Made by a program: the position numbers and the translations under genes. DNA of 64,000 nt from Actinorhabdospora filicis (GTDB lineage: Bacteria > Actinomycetota > Actinomycetes > Mycobacteriales > Micromonosporaceae): positions 442,990 through 506,989 of the forward strand of contig NZ_BSTX01000004.1 of NCBI RefSeq assembly GCF_030269765.1, written 5' to 3'. The notes under the pieces are model-generated. The model did not search any database, had not been told where the DNA came from, and saw only the letters and a list, made by a program, of their open reading frames with translations. Positions 24,564-33,666 of this stretch are shown piece by piece (the stretch's first letter is position 1; each line of letters opens with the position of its first letter).

Positions 24564-25883
24564 ATGAGCCTGGACATGTTCGGCCACGACCCGTGGTGGC
24601 TGATCCTCATCAAGATCCTCGTGGTCTTCGTCTTCCTGATCGTCTCCACGATCCTGGTGATCTGGTTCGAGCGCCGCGTCGTCGGCCGCATGCAGCACCG
24701 GCCCGGCCCCAACCGGCACGGTCCGTTCGGTCTGCTGCAGTCGGTGGCCGACGCCTTGAAGCTGGCGCTCAAGGAAGACATCATGCCGACGCTGGCCGAC
24801 AAGGCGGTGTACTTCATCGCCCCGATCATCTCGGCGATGTGCGCGATCACGGCCTGGGCGGTGATTCCGTTCGGGCCGGAGGTGAGCATCTTCGGTCACA
24901 AGACCGCGCTGCAGATCACCGATCTGCCGGTGGCGGTCCTGGTGGTGCTGGCCTGCTCCGGCCTGGGCGTCTACGGCATCGTGCTGGGCGGCTGGGCCTC
25001 GGGCTCGACCTACCCGCTGCTGGGCGCGCTGCGCTCGGCGGCGCAGGTGATCTCCTACGAGGTCGCGCTGGGTCTGTCCATCGTGGCGGTGTTCATGCTG
25101 TCGGGGACGATGTCGACCTCCGGGATCGTCGCCTCGCAGGCGGAGAACCCGGCGGTGAACATCTTCGGGCTCGAATTCAACGTGCCCGGCTGGTACGCGA
25201 TCCTGCTGTTCCCCAGCTTCGTGATCTTCGTGATCTCGATGGTCGGTGAGACCAACCGCGCGCCCTTCGACCTCCCCGAGGCCGAGTCGGAGCTCGTCGG
25301 CGGCTTCCACACCGAGTACTCGTCGCTGAAGTTCGCGATGTTCTTCCTGGCCGAGTACATCAACATGTTCACCGTCTCGGCGATGTGCACGACGCTGTTC
25401 CTGGGCGGCTGGCGGGCCCCGTGGCCGATCTCGATCTGGGGCGCGGCGAACACCGGCTTCTGGCCGCTGCTGTGGTTCATGGGCAAGCTCGTCCTGCTCA
25501 TGTTCTTCTTCGTGTGGCTGCGCGGCACCATGCCGCGTCTGCGCTACGACCAGTTCATGCGGCTGGGCTGGAAGGTCCTGATCCCGCTGAACCTGGTGTG
25601 GATCCTGGTCGTCGCCGGCATCCGGGTCAGCTCGGAGCAGGAGGCGGGCACCGCCAAGACCCTCATCATCGGCGGCGTGATCCTGCTGGCGGTCGGCGTG
25701 ATCTTCTTCTACCCCCGCCGCAAGCAGTACCAGGCCCCGGCCGTGGCCGACCTGGGCGTGGGCGGGTTCCCCGTTCCGCCGCTGGACCTGAAGGTCCCGC
25801 CGTCCCCCCGGACCAAGAAGATCGCGGCCAGCCGCGAAGCCACGGGCGTCTCCGCGTCCACGACCACCGAAGAGGAGGGCTGA
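24564..25883 (+). CDS. nuoH: NADH dehydrogenase subunit H
   Basis: 439 residues with about nine TM helices. Quinone-chamber loops are conserved: RRVVGRMQHRPGPNRHGPFGLLQSVAD (starting here ERRVVGRM) and VGETNRAPFDLPEAESELVGGFHTEYSS. A C-terminal hydrophilic tail of about 45 residues after FFYPRRKQ is an actinobacterial addition. The ATG has GGAG upstream and follows nuoG after two bases. Confidence 0.96.
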   Translation: MSLDMFGHDPWWLILIKILVVFVFLIVSTILVIWFERRVVGRMQHRPGPNRHGPFGLLQSVADALKLALKEDIMPTLADKAVYFIAPIISAMCAITAWAVIPFGPEVSIFGHKTALQITDLPVAVLVVLACSGLGVYGIVLGGWASGSTYPLLGALRSAAQVISYEVALGLSIVAVFMLSGTMSTSGIVASQAENPAVNIFGLEFNVPGWYAILLFPSFVIFVISMVGETNRAPFDLPEAESELVGGFHTEYSSLKFAMFFLAEYINMFTVSAMCTTLFLGGWRAPWPISIWGAANTGFWPLLWFMGKLVLLMFFFVWLRGTMPRLRYDQFMRLGWKVLIPLNLVWILVVAGIRVSSEQEAGTAKTLIIGGVILLAVGVIFFYPRRKQYQAPAVADLGVGGFPVPPLDLKVPPSPRTKKIAASREATGVSASTTTEEEG

Positions 25884-25887
25884 TCCG

Positions 25888-26478
25888 ATGGGCATCCTGC
25901 CCAAATCCGCCTCGGCCTTCGGCGTCACCTTCTCGCACATGTTCAAGAAGGTCGTCACCGAGGAGTACCCGGAGAAGCCGGTACCGACCGCGCCCCGCTA
26001 CCACGGCCGCCACATCCTGAACCGTCACCCCGACGGCCTGGAGAAGTGCATCGGCTGCGAGCTGTGCGCCTGGGCGTGCCCGGCCGACGCGATCTACGTG
26101 TCCGGTGCCGACAACACCGAGGAGGAGCGCTTCTCCCCGGGTGAGCGCTACGCCGGCGACTACCAGATCAACTACGCGCGCTGCATCTTCTGCGGCCTGT
26201 GCATCGAGGCCTGCCCGACGCGTTCGCTGACCATGAGCAACGAGTACGAGCTGGCCCGCGACGACCGCCGGGACCTGATCTTCACCAAGGAGCAGCTGCT
26301 CGCGCCGCTGCTGCCCGGCATGGAGCAGCCGCCGCACGCGATGCGGCTGGGTGGTTCGGAGAAGGACTACTACATCAGCGGCCCCGAGAACCCGGGCATG
26401 TCGAAGGGCGCCGAAGGGCGTTCGGTCGAGGACGCTCCGGGCGCGGGCAGCGAGCGGCGCAGCGGAGGCCACTCATGA
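25888..26478 (+). CDS. nuoI: NADH dehydrogenase subunit I
   Basis: 196 residues with two 4Fe-4S sites: CIGCELCAWACP (Cys54, 57, 60, 64) and CIFCGLCIEACP (Cys99, 102, 105, 109), the N6a/N6b clusters. The N-terminal FSHMFKKVVTEEYPEK is the amphipathic membrane-lying segment. The C-terminal 40 residues are variable. The ribosome site GAGGG lies at the nuoH end; it overlaps nuoJ by ATGA. Confidence 0.97.
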   Translation: MGILPKSASAFGVTFSHMFKKVVTEEYPEKPVPTAPRYHGRHILNRHPDGLEKCIGCELCAWACPADAIYVSGADNTEEERFSPGERYAGDYQINYARCIFCGLCIEACPTRSLTMSNEYELARDDRRDLIFTKEQLLAPLLPGMEQPPHAMRLGGSEKDYYISGPENPGMSKGAEGRSVEDAPGAGSERRSGGHS

Positions 26479-27272
26479 ACCCGGCGCTCACCGGCGTCCT
26501 CGCCGACGGTGGCGTGACCACCGGCGAGGCGGTCACGTTCTGGATCCTGGCGCCGATCGCGCTGGCCGGGGCCATCGGCATGGTGCTGCTGCGCAACGCC
26601 GTCCACTCGGCGCTGTCGCTGGTGCTGACCATGCTCTCGCTGGGCGTGTTCTACGTCCTGCAGGCCGGTCCGTTCATCGGCATGGTGCAGATCATCGTCT
26701 ACACCGGCGCGATCATGATGCTGTTCCTCTTCGTGATCATGCTGGTCGGCCGCAACACGCGCGACTCGCTCATCGAGGTCCTGCGCGGGCAGCGGGTGGC
26801 GGCGATCCTGCTCGGCATCGGCTTCGCGATGCTCCTGGGCACCGGGCTGGCGCGCGGGATCGGCTCGATCCCGGCCGTCGGCCTGGCCGAGGCCAACGTG
26901 AACGGCAATGTCGAGGGCATCGCCAAGCTGCTGTTCACCCGCTACATCTTCGCCTTCGAGGTCACCTCGGCGCTGCTGATCACCGCCGCCGTCGGCGCGA
27001 TGATCCTGGCCCACGTGGAGAAGAAGCCGGGCGAGAAGATGGACCAGAAGGTCCTCTCCCGCGCGCGTTTCGAGAAGGGCAACTACCCCGGTCCCAAGGC
27101 GGGCCCGGGCGTGTTCGCCACCTCCGACTCGGTGGCGACCCCCGCGCTGCTCCCGGACGGGACGTTCACCGAGCGCAGTGTCAGCAAGGTCGTGCCCGCG
27201 CGCGAGCTCACCATCGCCGAGGCCCGGCCCAAGGCCGTCAACGGCTCGAAGGAATACGGAGCGATCAAGTGA
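26475..27272 (+). CDS. nuoJ: NADH dehydrogenase subunit J
   Basis: 265 residues, five TM helices in the first ~165, with the conserved FIGMVQIIVYTGAIMMLFLFVIML (pi-bulge helix region). A hydrophilic tail of about 90 residues follows, longer than in proteobacteria but usual in actinobacteria. It overlaps nuoI (ATGA) and nuoK (GTGA). Confidence 0.95.
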   Translation: MNPALTGVLADGGVTTGEAVTFWILAPIALAGAIGMVLLRNAVHSALSLVLTMLSLGVFYVLQAGPFIGMVQIIVYTGAIMMLFLFVIMLVGRNTRDSLIEVLRGQRVAAILLGIGFAMLLGTGLARGIGSIPAVGLAEANVNGNVEGIAKLLFTRYIFAFEVTSALLITAAVGAMILAHVEKKPGEKMDQKVLSRARFEKGNYPGPKAGPGVFATSDSVATPALLPDGTFTERSVSKVVPARELTIAEARPKAVNGSKEYGAIK

Positions 27273-27568
27273 CTCCCGAGTACTACCTCGTACTCGCCGC
27301 GGTCCTGTTCACCATCGGCGCGGTCGGTGTCCTCATCCGCCGCAACGCCATCGTGGTGTTCATGTGCGTGGAGCTCATGCTCAACGCGGCGAACCTGACC
27401 CTGGTCACCTTCGCCCGGATCAACGGGAGCCTCGACGGGCAGATCATGGCGTTCTTCGTCATGGTCGTGGCCGCCGCCGAGGTCGTGGTCGGGCTGGCGA
27501 TCATCATGTCCATCTTCCGTTCCCGCCGGTCGGCCTCGGTCGATGACGCGAACCTCCTGAAGTACTAA
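27269..27568 (+). CDS. nuoK: NADH dehydrogenase subunit K
   Basis: 99 residues, three TM helices with the two conserved membrane glutamates in CVELMLNAANL and AAAEVVVGLAI, which belong to the E-channel proton path. GTG start with a four-base overlap with nuoJ. Confidence 0.96.
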   Translation: MTPEYYLVLAAVLFTIGAVGVLIRRNAIVVFMCVELMLNAANLTLVTFARINGSLDGQIMAFFVMVVAAAEVVVGLAIIMSIFRSRRSASVDDANLLKY

Positions 27569-27577
27569 GAGGACACA

Positions 27578-29578
27578 GTGGATTCGATCACCTACGCCGA
27601 CGCCACCGGCGCCCTCTCGTCGATGTGGCTCCTGGTGGCCATCCCGGCGGTGAGCGCGGCGGTGCTGCTGTTGCTCGGAAAGCGCGCCGACAAGTGGGGT
27701 CACTGGCTGGGCGTCGCCGCGGTCCTGGCGGCCTTCGGTCTCGCGGTGACCTACTTCTTCCAGCTCAAGGGCCTGGACAACCGGTCCGCCGCGCTGAACC
27801 TCTTCGAGTTCATCCACATCGGCGGGCTGGAGGTCAACGTCGGCCTCCTGTTCGACCCGCTGACCGCGGTGTTCGTGCTGCTGATCACCGGCGTTGGGTT
27901 CCTGATCCACGTGTACGCGGTCGGCTACATGTCCCACGACCCGGGCCGCCGCCGCTTCTTCGCGTACTTCAACCTGTTCGTCGCGGCGATGCTGCTGCTG
28001 GTCCTCGGCGACAACTACGTGATGCTCTACGCGGGCTGGGAGGGCGTGGGTCTGGCCTCGTACCTGCTCATCTCCTTCTGGTACGAGCGCCCGGCCGCGG
28101 CGACCGCCGGTAAGAAGGCGTTCCTCATCAACCGCGTCGGCGACGTCGGCTTCGCCCTCGCGATCTTCCTGATGTTCGCCACCTTCGGGACGACGGACTA
28201 CGCGAAGGTGTTCAACGGGGTCCTGGAGTCGGAGGCCGGTCAGACCGTTTCGGCCGGCGTCCTGCTCGCCCTGGGCCTGCTGCTCCTGCTGGGCGCCTGC
28301 GGCAAGTCGGGCCAGTTCCCGCTGCAGACCTGGCTCCCGGACGCCATGGAGGGCCCGACCCCGGTGTCGGCGCTCATCCACGCCGCGACCATGGTCACCG
28401 CCGGTGTCTACATGATCGCCCGCTCGGCGACCATCTTCAACGCCAACGAGACCGCCCAGACGGTCGTGGTGTCGATCGGCGCGCTGACGCTGCTGATCGG
28501 CTGCATCATCGGCTGCGCGAAAGACGGCATCAAGCGCGTCCTGGCCTACTCCACCGTGTCCCAGATCGGCTACATGTTCCTGGCCGTGGGTCTCGGCGGC
28601 GGCGCCTACGCGTTGGGCATCATCCACCTGCTGGCGCACGGCTTCTTCAAGGCCGGGCTGTTCCTCGGTGCCGGTTCGGTCATGCACGGCATGAAGGACC
28701 AGGAGGACATCCGCCGCTACGGTGGCCTGTGGAAGCACATGAAGATCACCTGGGCCACCTTCGGCCTCGGGTGGCTGGCCATCATCGGGATGTTCCCCTT
28801 CTCCGGCTTCTTCACCAAGGACCCGATCATCCTCTCGGCGTTCAACCGCGAGGGCTGGACGGGCTGGCTCTACGGCGGCGCGGCCCTGCTGGGCGCGGGT
28901 CTCACCGCGTTCTACATGACCCGCCTGTTCGTGCTCACCTTCCACGGCAAGCCCCGCTGGGAGATGGAGAAGCACGGCGACCACCACGCCGACGGGGATG
29001 AGGCGCACCACGCGGGCATCAAGCAGACCGCGGACGGGCGCGACATCCAGCACCCGCACGAGTCGCCGCTGATCATGACGATCCCGCTGATCGTGCTGGC
29101 CCTCGGCTCGGTCTTCGCCGGTTACCTGATGTCGACCTCGGTCGTCGACTGGCTCACCCCGGTCCTGGGCGACGCCCCCGAGGAGCACGGCCGCCTCTCG
29201 CACGGCACGGTCACCGTCCTCACCCTGGGCGTGGTCGTCATCGGCGCGGCGATCGCGTTCCTGCTGTTCCGCAACGGCACCGAGCTGGTGGAGCGCCCCG
29301 CGCGCACCCACATCGTCCGGGCCGCGCGCAACAACCTGTACGCCGACCGGTTCAACGAGCTGGTCTTCGAACTGCCCGGGCGTCTGCTGACCCGGGCCCT
29401 GGTGTGGGTCGACAACCGGGGGGTGGACGGGATCGTGAACGGTCTCGCCGCCGCCTTCGGAGGCGGATCCGGGCGGCTGCGGCGGCTCCAGACCGGCTAT
29501 GTCCGCACCTACGCCCTGTCAATTCTCTCCGGTGCCGTTCTCGTCGTCGCGGCACTCCTGGCGGTGAGGCTCGGATGA
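27578..29578 (+). CDS. nuoL: NADH dehydrogenase subunit L
   Basis: 666 residues, an Mrp-antiporter-type proton pump with about 16 TM helices and the long lateral amphipathic helix at the C terminus. Signatures include YAGWEGVGLASYLLI, GKSGQFPLQTWLPDAMEGPTP, LIHAATMVTAGVY and RVLAYSTVSQIGYM. A His-rich loop (HGDHHADGDEAHHAG) sits between helices near residue 470. GTG start after AGAGGA. It overlaps nuoM by ATGA. Confidence 0.96.
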   Translation: MDSITYADATGALSSMWLLVAIPAVSAAVLLLLGKRADKWGHWLGVAAVLAAFGLAVTYFFQLKGLDNRSAALNLFEFIHIGGLEVNVGLLFDPLTAVFVLLITGVGFLIHVYAVGYMSHDPGRRRFFAYFNLFVAAMLLLVLGDNYVMLYAGWEGVGLASYLLISFWYERPAAATAGKKAFLINRVGDVGFALAIFLMFATFGTTDYAKVFNGVLESEAGQTVSAGVLLALGLLLLLGACGKSGQFPLQTWLPDAMEGPTPVSALIHAATMVTAGVYMIARSATIFNANETAQTVVVSIGALTLLIGCIIGCAKDGIKRVLAYSTVSQIGYMFLAVGLGGGAYALGIIHLLAHGFFKAGLFLGAGSVMHGMKDQEDIRRYGGLWKHMKITWATFGLGWLAIIGMFPFSGFFTKDPIILSAFNREGWTGWLYGGAALLGAGLTAFYMTRLFVLTFHGKPRWEMEKHGDHHADGDEAHHAGIKQTADGRDIQHPHESPLIMTIPLIVLALGSVFAGYLMSTSVVDWLTPVLGDAPEEHGRLSHGTVTVLTLGVVVIGAAIAFLLFRNGTELVERPARTHIVRAARNNLYADRFNELVFELPGRLLTRALVWVDNRGVDGIVNGLAAAFGGGSGRLRRLQTGYVRTYALSILSGAVLVVAALLAVRLG

Positions 29579-31146
29579 GTTCTACGTCGTTCCCGTTCCT
29601 TCCGGTGCTCGTCGCCCTCCCCCTGGTGGGCGCGATCGCCACGGCCTTCATCCCGAAGACCAAACCGCAGCTGGCGAAGGTCGTCGCGCTGGCGATCTCC
29701 GTGGTCGTCCTCGGCATCACCGTCGCGGCGGTGATCGCCTTCGACACCAACGGCGACCGGCTCCAGCTCGCCGAGTCCTACAAGTGGATCCCGCAGTGGG
29801 GTCTGCGCTTCAGCTTCGCCGTCGACGGCATCGCCCTGGTGATGGTGGCGCTGTCGGCGCTGCTGGTGCCGATCGTGATCCTGGCGTCCTGGAAGGACGC
29901 CGATGACGACGGCAGCGGCGGGCGCCGCAACGTCCCGACGTTCTTCGCGCTCATGCTGGCCCTCGAAGCCACCATGATCGGCGTGTTCGCCGCCTCGGAC
30001 GTCCTGCTGTTCTACATCTTCTTCGAGGTCATGCTCGTGCCGATGTACTTCCTGATCGGCTCCTACGGGGGCCCGCGCAGGCAGTACGCGGCGGTCAAGT
30101 TCTTCCTGTACTCCCTCGTCGGCGGCATGCTGATGCTGGCGGCCGTGATCGGCCTGTGGGTGACGGCGAAGAACGGCCTGGGCCACGCGACCTTCGACTG
30201 GCAGGAGATCGTCAACCTGGCCAAGAACGGCGGCATCCCCGGGGATCTGCAGAAGTGGCTGTTCCTCGGCTTCTTCGCGGCCTTCGCGATCAAGGCGCCG
30301 TTCTTCCCGTTCCACACCTGGCTGCCCGACGCCGGTGGCGCCGCGCCCGCCGGTGCGGCCGCGCTGCTGGTCGGCGTCCTCGACAAGGTCGGCACCTACG
30401 GCATCCTGCGCTACTGCCTGCCGATCTTCCCCGAGGCCTCGAAGTACTTCGCGACCCTGGCGATCGTGCTGTCGCTGGTCGGCGTCCTGTACGGCGCGCT
30501 GCTGGCCGTCGGGCAGACCGACCTCAAGCGCCTGGTGGCCTACACGTCGATCTCCCACTTCGGGTTCATCGGCATCGGCATCTTCGCCTTCAGCTCGCAG
30601 GCGGTCACCGGTTCGGTGCTGTACATGGTCAACCACGGTCTGGCCACCGGCCTGCTGTTCATCGTGGTCGGCTTCCTCGTGCGGCGCCGCGGTTCGCAGT
30701 CCATCAGCGACTTCGGCGGCGCCGGGAAGCTGATGCCGCTGATGGCGGGCGTGTTCCTCATCGCGGGTCTGGCCTCGCTGGCCCTGCCGGGGACCTCGCC
30801 GTTCGTCTCGGAGTTCCTGGTGCTCATCGGGACCTTCTCGGTCAACAAGACCGTGGCGATCCTGGCGGCGCTCGGGATGGTGCTGGCCGCGGCCTACATC
30901 CTGTGGATGTTCCAGCGGACCATGCAGGGCACGCTGAACCCGGCCCTGAAGGACGTCGCGCCCATGAAGAAGGACCTGAGCGTCCGGGAGAAGGTCGTCG
31001 TCGCGCCCCTGATCGTGCTGATCATCGCGCTCGGCGTCTACCCGAAGCCGGTGCTCGACATGATCGAGCCCGCCGTTAAGGCGACCATTCAGGACGTCGG
31101 CAAGTCCGACCCGGTGCCTACCGCTGCCGATGGAGCTCAGAAGTGA
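29575..31146 (+). CDS. nuoM: NADH dehydrogenase subunit M
   Basis: 523 residues, about 14 TM helices. It shows the antiporter-type motifs FFEVMLVPMYFLIG (key Glu), FFPFHTWLPDAG, and RLVAYTSISHFGFIG. It is the middle proton-pumping subunit. It overlaps nuoL (ATGA) and nuoN (GTGA). Confidence 0.96.
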   Translation: MSSTSFPFLPVLVALPLVGAIATAFIPKTKPQLAKVVALAISVVVLGITVAAVIAFDTNGDRLQLAESYKWIPQWGLRFSFAVDGIALVMVALSALLVPIVILASWKDADDDGSGGRRNVPTFFALMLALEATMIGVFAASDVLLFYIFFEVMLVPMYFLIGSYGGPRRQYAAVKFFLYSLVGGMLMLAAVIGLWVTAKNGLGHATFDWQEIVNLAKNGGIPGDLQKWLFLGFFAAFAIKAPFFPFHTWLPDAGGAAPAGAAALLVGVLDKVGTYGILRYCLPIFPEASKYFATLAIVLSLVGVLYGALLAVGQTDLKRLVAYTSISHFGFIGIGIFAFSSQAVTGSVLYMVNHGLATGLLFIVVGFLVRRRGSQSISDFGGAGKLMPLMAGVFLIAGLASLALPGTSPFVSEFLVLIGTFSVNKTVAILAALGMVLAAAYILWMFQRTMQGTLNPALKDVAPMKKDLSVREKVVVAPLIVLIIALGVYPKPVLDMIEPAVKATIQDVGKSDPVPTAADGAQK

Positions 31147-32672
31147 ACGACATCCAACTGCCGCCGATCGATTACGCGGCCCTGCTCCCGATGCTCATCG
31201 TGTTCGGGCTCGCGTGCGTCGGCATCCTCGCCGAGGCCTTCGTCCCGCGCAAGCACCGCTTCGCGGTCCAGGCCACGCTGACCCTGGCGGCGCTGATCGC
31301 CGGGCTCGTCACCGTGATCATCAACCGCGACCTCGAAGTCACCACGATCGGCGGCGCGGTCACCATCGACGGCGCCGGGCTGTTCCTGCAGGGCATCATC
31401 CTCGTCCTGGGGATCGTCGCCTTCGGGCTCATCGCCGAGCGCCGCCTGGAGCGCGGTGGCGCGTTCGTGGCCAACGCCGCGCACGCCGCCGACTCCGACG
31501 GCGACAAGAAGCAGCTGAACGAGGCCGGCGCGACCGAGATCTTCCCGCTCACGCTCTTCGCGATCGCGGGCATGATGCTCTTCTGCGTCTCGGGCGACCT
31601 GCTGACGATGTTCGTCGCGCTGGAGGTCTTCTCCCTCCCGCTGTACCTGATGTGCGGCCTCGCCCGCCGCCGCCGCCTCCTGTCCCAGGAGTCGGCGCTC
31701 AAGTACTTCCTGCTCGGCGCCTTCGCCTCGGCGTTCTTCCTGTACGGCGTCGCGCTGATCTACGGCTACGCCGGTTCGGTGCAGCTGGTGGCGATCAAGC
31801 AGTCCGTCCTCGACTCCGACAAGTCGGGGGTCCTGCTGGCCGCCGGTCTGGCGCTGCTGGCGATCGGCCTGCTCTTCAAGGCCGCCGCCGTCCCGTTCCA
31901 CGTGTGGACGCCCGACGTCTACCAGGGTGCGCCGACCCCCATCACCGCGCTCATGGCGGCCTGCGTGAAGGCCGCGGCCTTCGGCGGTCTCCTGCGCGTG
32001 TTCAACGTGGCCTTCGAGACCACGTCGTGGGACTGGCGCCCCGTCATCACCGCCGTGGCGATGGCGACCATGATCGTCGGCTCGATCCTCGCGGTGACAC
32101 AGACCGACATCAAGCGCCTGCTGGCCTACTCGTCCATCGCCAACGCCGGCTACCTGCTGGTCGGCGTGGTGTCCCTGGGCGGAGCCGTCGGGTCCAGCAT
32201 GTTCTACCTGGTCGCCTACGGTTTCTCGGTGCTGGCCGCCTTCGGCATGGTGACGCTGGTCCGCGACGCCGACGGCGAGGCGACCCACCTGTCCCGCTGG
32301 GCCGGGCTCGGCAAGGGCTCGCCGCTGTTCTCGGCGATGTTCACCATCATCATGCTCGGCTTCGCCGGCATCCCCCTCACCTCCGGGTTCAGCTCGAAGT
32401 TCGCGCTGTTCTCCTCGGCGTGGGACGCCAACCAGAGCGCGCTGGTCATCGTCGGTGTGCTCTCCAGCGTGGTCCTGGCCTTCCCGTACCTGAAGGTCGT
32501 CGTCCTCCTGTGGCTCAACCCCCCCGGCGACGAGACCCCCACCGTGTCGGTGCCGGGGTACCTGACCCGCGCGGTGGTCGGCGTCGGCGTCCTGGCGACG
32601 ATCGTCCTGGGCGTGGCGCCGAGCTGGCTGCTGGACATGGTCAACAGCGCGGGGACGTTCCTGGCGAAGTAG
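31143..32672 (+). CDS. nuoN: NADH dehydrogenase subunit N
   Basis: 509 residues with about 14 TM helices. Antiporter motifs are FVALEVFSLPLYLM, AVPFHVWTPDVYQGAPTP and KRLLAYSSIANAGYLLVG. It is the last gene of the operon; a strong hairpin follows 16 bp after its stop. Confidence 0.96.
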   Translation: MNDIQLPPIDYAALLPMLIVFGLACVGILAEAFVPRKHRFAVQATLTLAALIAGLVTVIINRDLEVTTIGGAVTIDGAGLFLQGIILVLGIVAFGLIAERRLERGGAFVANAAHAADSDGDKKQLNEAGATEIFPLTLFAIAGMMLFCVSGDLLTMFVALEVFSLPLYLMCGLARRRRLLSQESALKYFLLGAFASAFFLYGVALIYGYAGSVQLVAIKQSVLDSDKSGVLLAAGLALLAIGLLFKAAAVPFHVWTPDVYQGAPTPITALMAACVKAAAFGGLLRVFNVAFETTSWDWRPVITAVAMATMIVGSILAVTQTDIKRLLAYSSIANAGYLLVGVVSLGGAVGSSMFYLVAYGFSVLAAFGMVTLVRDADGEATHLSRWAGLGKGSPLFSAMFTIIMLGFAGIPLTSGFSSKFALFSSAWDANQSALVIVGVLSSVVLAFPYLKVVVLLWLNPPGDETPTVSVPGYLTRAVVGVGVLATIVLGVAPSWLLDMVNSAGTFLAK

Positions 32673-32688
32673 GTTTCGCGGTTCGAGA

Positions 32689-32722
32689 GAAGCGCCCGGC
32701 CCCTTGAGGGGCCGGGCGCTTC
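32689..32722 (+). terminator. Terminator of the nuo operon
   Basis: GAAGCGCCCGGCCCC, loop TTGA, GGGGCCGGGCGCTTC: a perfect 15-bp stem. It is followed by GGCATTCATG and so lacks a T tract, a common form in actinobacteria. Confidence 0.8.
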
Positions 32723-32771
32723 GGCATTCATGAAGATCATTTTGTCGGCGACACGACAGATCGTGACGCAC

Positions 32772-32789
32772 ACGCTTGAAGTTAAGCGT
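32772..32789. promoter_or_regulatory. Probable HigA operator/promoter
   Basis: ACGCTT, six bases, AAGCGT, in an unusually AT-rich stretch. A TATTCT/TAGATT -10-like element (32789-32799) overlaps its right arm and lies only 8-18 bp from the toxin ATG, so the transcript would have almost no leader. Autoregulation by the antitoxin would fit. Confidence 0.5.
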
Positions 32790-32806
32790 ATTCTAGATTT
32801 CTCCCC

Positions 32807-33172
32807 ATGGAGGAGTGGGAAATCTATGCCACCGACGAGTTTCGGGCCTGGTGGAGTGGGCTGGATGAGAAGTCTCAGGAGCAGGTCGTCTGTGCGCTCG
32901 ACGTGCTCGCCGAGACGGGCCCCAGGCTCGGGCGGCCGTTGGTCGACGTGATCCACGGATCGCGTCTGCACAACCTGAAAGAGCTGAGGCCGGGTTCGTC
33001 GGGACGGAGCGAGTTGCGGATCCTGTTCGCCTTCGATCCGTGGCGCGCGGCGGTGATCCTGCTCGGCGGGGACAAGGCCGGTGAGTGGTCGACGTGGTAC
33101 CGGACGGCGATACCCGAGGCCGAAGCCCGGTATGAGACGTATCTGAGCGACCGTATTGCGGAGGGACTGTGA
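32807..33172 (+). CDS. HigB/RelE-superfamily toxin
   Basis: 121 residues. MEEWEIYATDEFRAWWSGL, GPRLGRPLVDVIHGSRLHNLKELRPG, ELRILFAFDPWRAAVILLGGDK and the C-terminal YETYLSDR match the phage-derived Gp49/HigB-like RelE family of ribosome-dependent mRNA endonucleases. The pattern KEL followed by RILFAF is the catalytic sheet. Toxin-first order with a downstream XRE antitoxin is the HigBA arrangement. There is no clear ribosome site; initiation may be leaderless. Confidence 0.88.
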   Translation: MEEWEIYATDEFRAWWSGLDEKSQEQVVCALDVLAETGPRLGRPLVDVIHGSRLHNLKELRPGSSGRSELRILFAFDPWRAAVILLGGDKAGEWSTWYRTAIPEAEARYETYLSDRIAEGL

Positions 33173-33546
33173 TGGCGAAGTACCACAAGTGGTCCGACAT
33201 CCGGGCCGAGTACATCGAGCAGGCGGGCGGTGAGGCCGTCGTCAAGGAGAAGACGAAGCGCCTCAAGGCCTGGGCTCACGCGTACCTGCTCGTGGAGAAG
33301 CGGAAGAACTTCGGCCTGACCCAGGCCGACGTCGGGCGGCGCATGGGTGTGAGCAAGGCCCGGGTGAGCCAGATCGAGCGCGGGGAGGTCTCGACGGTCG
33401 GCGTCCTCTCGCGCTACGTCGCGGCCCTCGGCGGCCGGATCCGCGTCATCGCCGACTTCGAGGGCGAGGAGGTCCCGCTCACGTTCCTCGACATGCTGCT
33501 GGCCTGCGATGAGGACGGGGAGAAGCCCGAGCCGCACGCCGCCTGA
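33172..33546 (+). CDS. HigA-type XRE antitoxin
   Basis: 124 residues. The XRE helix-turn-helix is in the middle: FGLTQADVGRRMGVSKARVSQIERGEVSTVGVLSRYVAALGGRI. The N-terminal ~50 residues (KWSDIRAEYIEQAGGE) likely wrap the toxin. The ATG at 33172 shares one base with the toxin stop; the GTG directly before it is an alternative. It should neutralise the toxin and repress the operon through the upstream inverted repeat. Confidence 0.88.
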   Translation: MAKYHKWSDIRAEYIEQAGGEAVVKEKTKRLKAWAHAYLLVEKRKNFGLTQADVGRRMGVSKARVSQIERGEVSTVGVLSRYVAALGGRIRVIADFEGEEVPLTFLDMLLACDEDGEKPEPHAA

Positions 33547-33666
33547 CGGGCTCGCCCGCGACCCCTCATACCAAGATCCCCCATGGCGCCGACACCCTAA
33601 GCTGTGCACGACACCTAAACGAGGGGCACCGGGGAGGCGTACGGCTATGTATGGCAGGGTGAGCCC

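Noticed and set aside
20549..24564. Long minus-strand frames opposite nuoF and nuoG (527 and 829 residues)
   Set aside because: Shadows of strongly conserved complex I genes; no features of their own.
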